Shown here piece after piece: positions 9,087 through 16,394 of a stretch of DNA of 64,000 bases. The stretch is from Eubacteriales bacterium. GTDB taxonomy: Bacteria > Bacillota > Clostridia > Lachnospirales > Lachnospiraceae. Location: the NCBI GenBank assembly GCA_030537935.1, contig JAUNUY010000001.1:16820-80819 (forward strand), in the 5' to 3' direction. The position numbers and the translations under genes are program-made. How positions within the stretch are numbered: position 1 is the stretch's first letter; every line of letters begins with the position of its first letter. The notes beneath the pieces are model-generated. The model worked only from the letters and a program-made list of their open reading frames with translations, ran no database searches and had not been told where the DNA came from.

Positions 9087-9122
9087 AGGCGTATCTCATC
9101 TTTATGGGATACGTCTTTTTTT
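9087..9122 (+). terminator. Intrinsic terminator after the lipoprotein gene
   Basis: Arms CGTATCTCAT (9090-9099) and ATGGGATACG (9104-9113) pair over 10 bases with one G-T pair around a CTTT loop, and flanking bases extend the stem. A run of seven T follows. It insulates the tetR cassette from upstream transcription. Confidence 0.88.
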
Positions 9123-9125
9123 ATC

Positions 9126-9154
9126 TTGACAAGCGAATTAGCTTAGGCTATTAT
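9126..9154 (+). promoter_or_regulatory. Sigma-A promoter of the tetR-MATE-ECF cassette
   Basis: Perfect TTGACA (9126-9131), a 17-base spacer and TATTAT (9149-9154). The palindromic operator starts two bases after the -10 box, so a bound repressor would cover the transcription start. Confidence 0.87.
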
Positions 9155-9155
9155 A

Positions 9156-9177
9156 TTAGTGACGTAAGCGTCACTAA
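9156..9177 (+). promoter_or_regulatory. Palindromic operator, probable TetR binding site
   Basis: Perfect inverted repeat TTAGTGACG-TAAG-CGTCACTAA with 9-base arms. It lies between the -10 box and the ribosome binding site of the adjacent TetR gene. The size and position are those of an autoregulatory TetR operator. Confidence 0.85.
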
Positions 9178-9193
9178 GAAAAAAGGAGATGTT

Positions 9194-9829
9194 GTGGTAC
9201 GAGTAAGAAAGACCCCGCAAGAGCGACGGGAGGAGATTTTGGAAGCTGCAAGAACCTGTTTCCTGGAGAACGGTTTTGTTGCAACAACAATGGAGGATGT
9301 TATTGCCCGGACCAGTTTGAGTAAGGGCGGCGTGTATCGTTATTATGACTCCACGGTGGATATGTTACACGATTTGATGCGTGCCGGCACGCAGCTACGC
9401 TTGGATATCATCCATGAACAGATGAAGCCGTTTGAGGCGGCGGATGCGGACGAAATCTTCGAGATGATCGTGGAGCAGAACTACCGAAAGATGGTGGATG
9501 AGAATAAGTATAAAAAACTCTATGCTATGTTTTTGATGGAGGCGGAACGTAATGAGACATTGCGCCGTTTAAAGCGAGCGTTGTATGAAGAATTTTATGA
9601 TGTAGCAAAAAAAATCCCGGGCCTTCCGGTACCGGCGGCAGAATGGACGACCTATATCGACTTCATCAACATGGTCATTGTCGGGGTGGAACTGATGGGT
9701 ATGCGGGAAAGCATGACGGCAGACCCTGATTTTTTGAAGGATACAATCCGGTCTTTCTATATCAAAAACGGATTACGGGATGAGTTGGTGAAACAATTTC
9801 GGGAAAGGAAAGAAAATGGAAAAGAATGA
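9194..9829 (+). CDS. TetR/AcrR family transcriptional regulator
   Basis: A 211-residue ligand-responsive repressor. Residues about 8-55 form the TetR DNA-binding domain: RREEILEAARTCFLENGF, then TTMEDVIARTSLSKGGVYRYY, the family helix-turn-helix. The remaining helical domain binds an unknown ligand. The GTG at 9194 is chosen because AAGGAG (9183-9188) sits 5 bases ahead and the reading upstream would run through the promoter and operator. The palindrome at 9156-9177 overlaps the start of transcription, which points to autorepression and control of the following MATE and ECF genes. The stop overlaps the MATE start by 14 bases. Confidence 0.92.
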   Translation: MVRVRKTPQERREEILEAARTCFLENGFVATTMEDVIARTSLSKGGVYRYYDSTVDMLHDLMRAGTQLRLDIIHEQMKPFEAADADEIFEMIVEQNYRKMVDENKYKKLYAMFLMEAERNETLRRLKRALYEEFYDVAKKIPGLPVPAAEWTTYIDFINMVIVGVELMGMRESMTADPDFLKDTIRSFYIKNGLRDELVKQFRERKENGKE

Positions 9830-11210
9830 GAAGAGACAAGAACTCCTGACGGCATCATACGGTTCTCTGGTTGTAAAACTCTGCATACCGGCTATCATCG
9901 GCATGGTCGTTATCGCCCTGTACTCCTTCATGGACAGCATTTATGCCGGACAAATGATCGGGGAGCACGCCATGGCGGCCATCGGTGTATCTTACCCCCT
10001 GACGTTGATAAACAATTCCATTGCGGTATTGTTCGGCATGGGCGGTGCTTCGGTCTTGAGCCGAGCCATAGGTGGAAAAGATGAGTATGTAAAAAACGGC
10101 GTATTGCCGACGGTGACATTCCTGGTCATCGTCACTTCTTTGGTTTCAACGGTACTGGGTATCTTTGGAGCACACGGCTATCTGAGATTGACGGGGACAG
10201 AGGGTCTCATTTTCGAGGAGGCGAAAAACTATCTGCAAATCGTGTTTATCGGGTCCATTTTCGTGAACCTGACGCAGGCGTTGAATATGCTGATGCGTGC
10301 GGAAGGGCGGATGATACAAGCCATGGCCATCATGGGCAGCGGTGCAATACTGAACATCATCCTCGACCCGATTTTCATTCTTATGTTTCCAAATATCGGG
10401 ACGCGTTCGGTGGCTTATGCCACCCTGGTTTCGCAGATCTTTCAGGCCATCATTACAATCTTTTACTTCGTTCGTATCAGTCCGCATATCAAGTGGCAAC
10501 GGCCCCAAATATATAAGGGTTTACCCGCCGCCATCATACCGGTCGGCATTTCCGGTATGATGATGCAGTTTGCGACCATGATACAACAGACGTTGTTCTA
10601 TCGCGTGGCGGGCAATTACGGCGGCGAGTCATACGTCATCATTCTGAGTGCCATATTACGGATTCAGATGTTTGCGTTCATTCCCCTTTGGGGCGCTTCT
10701 CAGGGCTTCCAGCCCTTTGTCGGAACGAATTATGGGGCGGAGAAGTATCTGCGGCTTCTACGGGGACGGAAGACCTTTATGCTCTTTGCATTTATTCTTT
10801 CGCTGGTATTCTTTTTACCGATGGAGATTGTACCCGACCGTTTGCTCAGTTGGTTTATTCCGGAGACACAGATCGTGGCAGCCGGCATTTATCCGGCAAG
10901 GGCGATGTTTTCGACCTTCTGGATGTACGGCTTCATGGCACTGATGGGCATCTATTTTCAAGCCATCGGCGATGCAAAGACGGCAGGCATCGTCATTGTG
11001 GGTCGCAATTTGATTCTCTTTGTGCCGGTGGTCTTTTTCTTGCCGGCCACATTCGGTGCGGCCGCTATATGGTGGATATTTGCCGTTTGTGATGTGGTTG
11101 CAGTGGGTTACGGTATGATGATGTATATGAAGCACGGACGACTGCTCCATGCGTGGGGCACCGGCACGGCGACGCCGCCCGCACGGAAGTTGTCCGGAGT
11201 CAAGTCGTAG
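9816..11210 (+). CDS. MATE family multidrug/cation efflux transporter
   Basis: Membrane exporter of 464 residues with 12 predicted hydrophobic segments in two halves, the arrangement of the MATE/NorM/DinF fold. Recognisable MATE features include the first-helix PAIIGMVVIALYSFMDSIYAG segment, GMGGASVLSRAIGGKD after the second helix, and the matching second-half stretch IPLWGASQGFQPFVGTNYGAE. Such proteins exchange Na+ or H+ for organic cations or metabolites. The gene overlaps tetR by 14 bases, has a GGAAAGGAAAG site, and lies 75 bases before an ECF importer. One regulator therefore seems to govern both an exporter and an importer. The substrate is unknown. Confidence 0.92.
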   Translation: MEKNEKRQELLTASYGSLVVKLCIPAIIGMVVIALYSFMDSIYAGQMIGEHAMAAIGVSYPLTLINNSIAVLFGMGGASVLSRAIGGKDEYVKNGVLPTVTFLVIVTSLVSTVLGIFGAHGYLRLTGTEGLIFEEAKNYLQIVFIGSIFVNLTQALNMLMRAEGRMIQAMAIMGSGAILNIILDPIFILMFPNIGTRSVAYATLVSQIFQAIITIFYFVRISPHIKWQRPQIYKGLPAAIIPVGISGMMMQFATMIQQTLFYRVAGNYGGESYVIILSAILRIQMFAFIPLWGASQGFQPFVGTNYGAEKYLRLLRGRKTFMLFAFILSLVFFLPMEIVPDRLLSWFIPETQIVAAGIYPARAMFSTFWMYGFMALMGIYFQAIGDAKTAGIVIVGRNLILFVPVVFFLPATFGAAAIWWIFAVCDVVAVGYGMMMYMKHGRLLHAWGTGTATPPARKLSGVKS

Positions 11211-11285
11211 AGAACTTAGGATTTGCAGTGGAGACGGATCATTAGATGATGATACGAGTCAATAGATTGATATGAGGAGGGTACC

Positions 11286-11870
11286 ATGAAGGAGAAAAAA
11301 TTACAGGTGAAGGACTTTGTCCTAATCGGGGTATTTGCCGTCATTTATATGGCGGTGATGATGGTCGTGGGCATGATGGGTATGATTCCCATTCTGTTTC
11401 TGGTATACCCGAGTGTGCTCGGGTTGGTTGCGGGCATTATCGTGATGTTAATGATGGCGAAGGTGCCGAAACCGGGGGCGTTGTTCATTTTTACCATTTT
11501 GACACCGTTGATTATGTTCGCTATGGGGCACACCTATATTGTTCTTGTGGGCGGTATTATCGTCGGATTGCTCGCGGAATTAATTCGCTACAGCGGACGG
11601 TATGCAAGCATGAAGACGGAAGTGGCCGCCTGTGCGGTCATGAATTTGTGGGCACCGTGCTCTATTTTACAGATGTTGCTGGCGAAGGAAAAGTATATGG
11701 CGTTGACCCTGTCCATGATGCCGGAAAACTACGCCGGTGCCTTGGAACGGCTGGTGACGTGGCCGAACATGCTGCTCGTTTTTGCCGGTGCATTGGTTGG
11801 CGGATTTTTCGGTGCATTAATCGGCAAGAAGCTCCTGTACAAACATTTTAAAAAGGCAGGTATCGCATAA
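11286..11870 (+). CDS. MptD-family ECF transporter substrate-binding (S) component
   Basis: A 194-residue membrane protein with about six hydrophobic segments. It resembles the MptD/Trep_Strep family of putative ECF S components: a short basic N-terminus (MKEKKLQVKDF), then VLIGVFAVIYMAVMM and the proline/methionine-rich loop MMGMIPILFLVYPSVLGLVAGI. Two glycine-rich helices near the C-terminus (FAGALVGGFFGALIGKKLL) complete the pattern. S components bind the substrate in the membrane and dock on the T/A energising module, which is coded next (TAATG stop-start overlap at 11867-11872). No substrate has been established for this S family as far as I know. Ribosome binding site AGGAGGG. No terminator separates it from the MATE gene. 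Confidence 0.82.
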   Translation: MKEKKLQVKDFVLIGVFAVIYMAVMMVVGMMGMIPILFLVYPSVLGLVAGIIVMLMMAKVPKPGALFIFTILTPLIMFAMGHTYIVLVGGIIVGLLAELIRYSGRYASMKTEVAACAVMNLWAPCSILQMLLAKEKYMALTLSMMPENYAGALERLVTWPNMLLVFAGALVGGFFGALIGKKLLYKHFKKAGIA

Positions 11871-12541
11871 TGACGGGCGCTTGGAATCCGAATCCGGTGA
11901 CGAAACTTCTGACCGTCGTGATTCTGTCGATATGTCTCGGTTCTTTTCGCAAAGATCGTTACCTTCTGTTGACGGTAGCGATTTTTGCATGTTTTTACAT
12001 CTTGAACGGGCATGTTGCTCGAGCCGTAAAAAGTATGATCTTCGCCGGTTCTGTCGTAACCTTGAGTAACTTGATTCAAATGGGTCATGAAAACATGGCA
12101 TTGGATTTATTGATATCCATGCTGTTCGTCATCAAGATGTTTTACCTGCCCTTGATGGCGGGACGCTTTATGTTTTTCACGACGGATGTGGGGGCCATGG
12201 TTTCGGCAATGGACAAGCTCCGCACACCACGGGCCGTGAGTATCCCCATTGCCGTCATCTTGCGGTTTTATCCCGCGTTCCGGGAGGAGCATCAGAACAT
12301 TCGTTTTGCTATGAAGATGCGCGGTATTACAAAACGGCGGCCGCTTGCGTATGTCGAATATGTCATGGTGCCGCTGCTGAGTATTTCTTCCATGATTGCG
12401 GATGATATTGCCCGCTATGCCGAAACCAAGGCCCTGGCGGATCCCTGTCAGAAGGTTCGTTATGTTGATGTACGGATACGTCTTTGTGATTTGGTATTCT
12501 TTTCGAGCGTGATGGCCGTTTTGATTGTGGGGTCGATATGA
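11870..12541 (+). CDS. ecfT: ECF transporter transmembrane (T) component
   Basis: A 223-residue CbiQ/EcfT-type membrane protein that couples ATP hydrolysis to movement of the S component. Hydrophobic segments occupy the N-terminal half. The cytoplasmic coupling helices carry the charged block RFYPAFREEHQNIRFAMKMRG, with an x-R-G motif of the kind that contacts the ATPase. A final membrane helix ends the protein. The start overlaps the S-component stop by one base and the stop overlaps the ATPase start by 4 bases (ATGA), so S, T and A are made as a coupled set. This is a dedicated (group I) ECF module rather than a shared one, because its own ATPase is present. Confidence 0.85.
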   Translation: MTGAWNPNPVTKLLTVVILSICLGSFRKDRYLLLTVAIFACFYILNGHVARAVKSMIFAGSVVTLSNLIQMGHENMALDLLISMLFVIKMFYLPLMAGRFMFFTTDVGAMVSAMDKLRTPRAVSIPIAVILRFYPAFREEHQNIRFAMKMRGITKRRPLAYVEYVMVPLLSISSMIADDIARYAETKALADPCQKVRYVDVRIRLCDLVFFSSVMAVLIVGSI

Positions 12542-13935
12542 TAACGATGCGGGATATTTATTTGAAATATGACGAAGAAGAGATATTAAAAGGCGTATCA
12601 TTCGATGTTCGTCCGGGGGAATTCGTATTATTGACGGGACGAAGCGGCTGTGGGAAATCGAGTCTGTTGAAGCTGGTCAACGGGTTGATTCCACATTTTG
12701 ACAAGGCGGTCGTTACGGGTACGGTGCAGATTCACGGGATGAACCCTGCGGAAGAGAAGCTCTATATGATTTCCCGACACGTGGCTTCCGTGTTTCAGAA
12801 TCCGAAGACGGCCTTTTTTAATACGGATACCCGTGCGGAACTGCTGTTTTATCCGGAGAATCGCGGCTTTTCCAAAGAGCGGATGGGCATACTGCTGGCG
12901 GAAACGCTGTCGCTGTTTAACATTGGACATTTGATGCATCGTTCCATCTTTGAATTGTCCGGCGGCGAAAAGCAGATTTTGGCCATTGCCGGTGCATATA
13001 TGACGGGGAATCCGATTATTGTCATGGATGAGCCGTCCGCCAACTTGGACGACGTATACACGGATAAGGTTCGTGAGATGCTTCGGATATTAAAAGAGCA
13101 GGGCCGTACGGTGTTGATTGCGGAACACCGTTTCCATTATCTCAAGGATTTAATTGATACCGTCTACCTGATTGAAGACGGTCAATTTTCCGGTAAGTAT
13201 ACCGGAGAAGAATTTTCGACGTTTGATGATGAAAAGATGCACGGTTTCGGATTGCGCGGCATGTGCAGACCAGAACTGAGGGTCTCGGATGATTTTGGCG
13301 GACGGGATTACGTGATTGAGGAAATGATGATGGATTTTCCACATGGTGGTCACCGGATTCGTCTTGACAATCTCGGATTTAACTGCGGCGAAATTATCGG
13401 CGTGACGGGTAGGAACGGCATCGGGAAGACGACTTTAATGCGTGCATTAATCGGACAAACAAAGCGAACCACGGGACGCGTCCGATGCCGGGACGGATAT
13501 CTCGGTAAGAAGGAGCGGACACGACGGTCTTTTTGTGTAATGCAGGATGTCAATGCCGAGTTGTTTACCGAAAGCGTTTGGACGGAGACGGCATTGGGGA
13601 CAAACCGGACGGAGACGGAACGGTCAAAAATGTTGACGCGATTGGATTTAGCGGCAATGCAGACACGCCACCCGATGAGTCTGTCGGGCGGCCAAAAGCA
13701 ACGGCTGGTTGTCGGCTGTGCCGCACTGACGCGACGGCCGGTGCTGTTTTTCGATGAGCCGAGTTCCGGCATGGATTATGCCAACATGTTGAAAACGGCA
13801 AATCGTATTCGAGACTTGCGACAATACGGATGTATCTTGTTTATCGTGTCACATGATCGCGACCTGTTACGACTTACGGCAGACAAGATTCTGAATCTTA
13901 CGGCCTTTGAACATCCACTGCCCGGAAAAGTTTGA
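12538..13935 (+). CDS. ECF transporter ATPase with two fused ABC domains
   Basis: A 465-residue cytoplasmic ATPase with two nucleotide-binding domains in one chain, so one polypeptide replaces the EcfA1-EcfA2 pair. Domain 1 (residues about 1-235) has Walker A GRSGCGKSS at 34-42, signature LSGGEKQ and Walker B IVMDEPSANLD. Domain 2 (about 255-465) has Walker A GRNGIGKTT, signature LSGGQKQR and Walker B LFFDEPSSGMD, followed by the His-loop VSHDRD. Both sites look catalytically complete. It overlaps the T component by 4 bases. The next gene, rpmF, has its own promoter right after the stop. Confidence 0.92.
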   Translation: MITMRDIYLKYDEEEILKGVSFDVRPGEFVLLTGRSGCGKSSLLKLVNGLIPHFDKAVVTGTVQIHGMNPAEEKLYMISRHVASVFQNPKTAFFNTDTRAELLFYPENRGFSKERMGILLAETLSLFNIGHLMHRSIFELSGGEKQILAIAGAYMTGNPIIVMDEPSANLDDVYTDKVREMLRILKEQGRTVLIAEHRFHYLKDLIDTVYLIEDGQFSGKYTGEEFSTFDDEKMHGFGLRGMCRPELRVSDDFGGRDYVIEEMMMDFPHGGHRIRLDNLGFNCGEIIGVTGRNGIGKTTLMRALIGQTKRTTGRVRCRDGYLGKKERTRRSFCVMQDVNAELFTESVWTETALGTNRTETERSKMLTRLDLAAMQTRHPMSLSGGQKQRLVVGCAALTRRPVLFFDEPSSGMDYANMLKTANRIRDLRQYGCILFIVSHDRDLLRLTADKILNLTAFEHPLPGKV

Positions 13936-13943
13936 ATCCGTCG

Positions 13944-13972
13944 TTGACAAACTTGTATCGTAAGCGTATAAT
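13944..13972 (+). promoter_or_regulatory. Consensus sigma-A promoter of rpmF
   Basis: Exact TTGACA (13944-13949), a 17-base spacer and exact TATAAT (13967-13972), the strongest-looking promoter in the window, as expected for a ribosomal protein gene. Confidence 0.92.
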
Positions 13973-14002
13973 AAAGAGGTTGATTAACGAGGAGGTGTAG
14001 AG

Positions 14003-14182
14003 ATGTCCATTTGTCCGAAAAATAAATCGTCTAAAGCCAGACGGGACAAGCGCAGAGCCAATTGGAAAATGGCCGTACCGAATTTAGTGCCGTGTTCCAA
14101 ATGCGGCGAACTGATGATGCCGCATCGCGTATGCAAGTCTTGCGGATCGTATAACAAAAAAGAAATCATCGCCGCGGACTGA
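14003..14182 (+). CDS. rpmF: 50S ribosomal protein L32
   Basis: A 59-residue basic protein of the large ribosomal subunit. The N-terminus SICPKNKSSKARRDKRRANW matches the L32 family. Two cysteine pairs, CSKCGE and CKSCGS, form the zinc-binding site, so this is the zinc-containing (C+) version. It has a near-perfect promoter, a GAGGAGGTG ribosome binding site and a terminator, and stands as its own unit between the ECF genes and plsX. The order rpmF-plsX is widely conserved in bacteria. Confidence 0.95.
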   Translation: MSICPKNKSSKARRDKRRANWKMAVPNLVPCSKCGELMMPHRVCKSCGSYNKKEIIAAD

Positions 14183-14252
14183 TGCGTGACATCACACCGC
14201 GGAGTTGTAACGGTACAAAACAACATACGGGACCGCAACCGCGGTCATGACG

Positions 14253-14285
14253 ACGGCAACACCGAAAGGTCAGTTGCCGTTTTTC
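14253..14285 (+). terminator. Intrinsic terminator downstream of rpmF
   Basis: ACGGCAAC (14253-14260) pairs with GTTGCCGT (14273-14280), and an inner ACC-GAAA-GGT extends the stem. It is followed by TTTTCGTTT. A smaller hairpin, GACCGC-AACC-GCGGTC, lies just upstream at 14231-14246. Confidence 0.85.
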
Positions 14286-14306
14286 GTTTAAATCGATGAA
14301 CTTCTC

Positions 14307-14335
14307 TTGTAATTGAAGGGAATTTACGGTAAGAT
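14307..14335 (+). promoter_or_regulatory. Probable promoter of plsX-acpP-rnc-smc-ftsY run
   Basis: TTGTAA (14307-14312), a 17-base spacer and TAAGAT (14330-14335), 22 bases before the plsX start. No FapR-like palindrome is evident next to it. Confidence 0.65.
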
Positions 14336-14356
14336 GTGTACTATGAGGAGGCCGTA

Positions 14357-15361
14357 ATGTTTACAATAGCAGTGGATGTAATGGGTGGCGATTATGCGCC
14401 GGAAGAACCCGTTCTCGGCATCGCGGAAGCACTTCGCAAACATGCCGATTTAAAAATCATCGCCTTCGGCGATAAGGAGAGTATCGAGTCCATTTTATCC
14501 GGGGTCCGTTATCCGGCGGAACGTCTGGAAATTCGACATACGGACGAGGTCATCGGTACGGCGGAGTCGCCGGTTGTCGCCGTTCGGAAAAAGCGGTCGT
14601 CATCGCTGGTTTCGGCAATTCGTGCCGTAGCGGACGGTACAGCGGACAGTTGTTTGAGTGCCGGTAATTCCGGTGCCGTTCTGGTAGCGGCACAAGCATA
14701 TATCAAGCGGATTCCCGGCGTTCGCCGGACACCGCTCGGGCCCTTGATACCGACATTGAAGGGGCCTGCCATTTTGGTGGACTGCGGGGCGAACGTAGAT
14801 GCCCGTGCGGAACATCTGCATGCGTTTGCAAAATTGGGCAGTGCCTATTTGGAGCATATTTGCGGCATCAAAGCGCCGCGGGTAGCGCTTGTAAATATCG
14901 GTGCGGAAGAAGAAAAGGGCAATAAGTTGGTCAAGGAGACCTTTCCGTTGCTGAAGGCGGACAAGCATCTGAACTTCATCGGCAGCGTGGAGGCTCGAGA
15001 TTTGCTTGCCGGAGAGGCGCAGGTTATCGTCTGTGATGCCTTCGTGGGCAATGTGGCGTTGAAACTGGTGGAAGGTATGCTGAGCATGATGAAGAATCTT
15101 TTCCGCCAGGCGGTCTATTCTTCGACCAGGGCCAAGTTGGGCGGTATGCTGTTAAAGAAGGATTTAAAAAAGGTGCTCGACACCTTTGATATTTCGGAAT
15201 ACGGCGGTGCACCCTTGTTGGGCTTGGAAGGCCTCGTCGTGAAGTGTCACGGGAATGCCCGCCGCCAAGAGGTGGCGACGGCCTGTACCCAGTCACTGAC
15301 TTTTTTGGAACAGGACATGAACACCGTAATGAAGCAACGGATGGAGGAAAGTAATGAGTGA
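14357..15361 (+). CDS. plsX: Phosphate acyltransferase PlsX
   Basis: Makes acyl-phosphate from acyl-ACP, the first step of PlsX/PlsY phospholipid synthesis. The 334-residue protein starts with FTIAVDVMGGDYAPEE, the standard PlsX N-terminus. It contains SAGNSGAVLVAAQ, RTPLGPLIPT, VDCGANVDAR and the C-terminal EYGGAPLLGLEGLVVKCHG motif. The ATG at 14357 follows GAGGAG and gives the expected family N-terminus, unlike the GTG/ATG codons upstream. Its stop overlaps the acpP start by 8 bases, which couples acyl donor and carrier synthesis. Confidence 0.96.
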   Translation: MFTIAVDVMGGDYAPEEPVLGIAEALRKHADLKIIAFGDKESIESILSGVRYPAERLEIRHTDEVIGTAESPVVAVRKKRSSSLVSAIRAVADGTADSCLSAGNSGAVLVAAQAYIKRIPGVRRTPLGPLIPTLKGPAILVDCGANVDARAEHLHAFAKLGSAYLEHICGIKAPRVALVNIGAEEEKGNKLVKETFPLLKADKHLNFIGSVEARDLLAGEAQVIVCDAFVGNVALKLVEGMLSMMKNLFRQAVYSSTRAKLGGMLLKKDLKKVLDTFDISEYGGAPLLGLEGLVVKCHGNARRQEVATACTQSLTFLEQDMNTVMKQRMEESNE

Positions 15362-15593
15362 AGTTGAGAGTCTGAAAAATATTATTGTAGATATTATTGA
15401 AGATTGTAAGCCGGAGGATATTTCGGAGACGACGAATTTCGTAGAGGATTTGGGTGCTGATTCCCTGGATTTGTTCCAGATTATCACGCGCATCGAGGAC
15501 GAGTACGGCATCGAGTTCGATTTGGAGAAGGCGGAGAATGTAAAAACCGTCGGGGATGCGGTAGCGGAGATTCGTGCACAGGTAAAGCAATAA
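15354..15593 (+). CDS. acpP: Acyl carrier protein
   Basis: A 79-residue acidic carrier of growing fatty acyl chains. The phosphopantetheine attachment serine is in GADSLDLFQII, here DSLD rather than the more frequent DSLDTVEL continuation. The helices around it (FVEDLGADSLD, EDEYGIEFDLEKAENVKTVGDAV) are typical. It overlaps the end of plsX and precedes rnc, as in many Bacillota. A pair of GC-rich hairpins lies between acpP and rnc. Confidence 0.95.
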   Translation: MSEVESLKNIIVDIIEDCKPEDISETTNFVEDLGADSLDLFQIITRIEDEYGIEFDLEKAENVKTVGDAVAEIRAQVKQ

Positions 15594-15628
15594 GGGGCGT
15601 TCGGAACGCGCGCCCCGCTTTGCGGGGT
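15594..15628 (+). promoter_or_regulatory. Tandem GC-rich hairpins between acpP and rnc
   Basis: GCGTT-CGG-AACGC (15597-15609) lies inside a longer GGGGCG/CGCCCC pairing (15594-15616), and CCCCGC-TTT-GCGGGG (15613-15627) partly overlaps it. No T-run follows, so they do not look like terminators. They could be an mRNA processing or RNase III self-cleavage site in front of rnc. Confidence 0.5.
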
Positions 15629-15661
15629 GTCCGGCCGGTTCGGAAGGAGAAGGAACGGCGA

Positions 15662-16384
15662 ATGAATCATGAAAAAGTAGATATAAAGCATATGGAGAAG
15701 ATGTTTCACTATCGTTTCAAAAATAAGAAACTGTTGCGAAACGCTTTGATTCACAGGTCTTATACAAATGAGCATCGAGAAGAACAGTTAGCGAACAATG
15801 AACGGCTCGAATTTTTGGGCGATGCCGTACTGGAAATCGTGGTCAGTGATTATTTGTATAGAACTTGCGAAAAACAGGAAGGCGACCTGAGTCGTATGCG
15901 GGCATCCATTGTGTGTGAGCAGGCATTGGCATCCTGGTGTATGGAAAAGGACTTGGGCAAACACCTCATATTGGGCCATGGCGAAGACGTATCCGGGGGT
16001 CGGTATCGACCGTCGGTTTTAAGTGATGCCCTGGAGGCGATTTTCGGTGCCATTTACATTGACGGGGGCTTTGCACAGGCAAGACGCGTCATAAAAATCG
16101 TGTTGAAGGAAATCCTGGCCAATGAAGATTACTTCGTGGACAATAAGACCAAGTTGCAGGAAGTGATACAGGAGCAGGAGAATGCCCGGATGGAATACCG
16201 TTTATTGCGCGAATCCGGTCCCGACCACGGGAAAGTTTATGAGGTTGCCGTGATGATTAACGGCAAACGAATGGGCGTCGGGAGCGGCAGCTCGAAGAAG
16301 GCGGCACAGCAAAAGGCCGCCGCACAGGCCATGCGGAAATTGATGAAGAAGAAAAACTTGAAGCAATTTTTCCGTTCTTTGTAA
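15662..16384 (+). CDS. rnc: Ribonuclease III
   Basis: Double-strand-specific endoribonuclease of 240 residues that processes rRNA and other structured transcripts. The N-terminal nuclease domain has the signature NNERLEFLGDAVLEI with the metal-binding Glu and Asp, followed later by ALEAIFGAIYIDGG with the catalytic glutamate. The double-stranded RNA-binding domain fills residues about 155-230 (TKLQEVIQE to SSKKAAQQKAAAQAM). The ATG at 15662 follows GGAGAAGGA; an earlier ATG at 15620 falls within the hairpin region. The smc gene starts 10 bases after the stop. Confidence 0.96.
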   Translation: MNHEKVDIKHMEKMFHYRFKNKKLLRNALIHRSYTNEHREEQLANNERLEFLGDAVLEIVVSDYLYRTCEKQEGDLSRMRASIVCEQALASWCMEKDLGKHLILGHGEDVSGGRYRPSVLSDALEAIFGAIYIDGGFAQARRVIKIVLKEILANEDYFVDNKTKLQEVIQEQENARMEYRLLRESGPDHGKVYEVAVMINGKRMGVGSGSSKKAAQQKAAAQAMRKLMKKKNLKQFFRSL

Positions 16385-16394
16385 GCGGTGTGAC

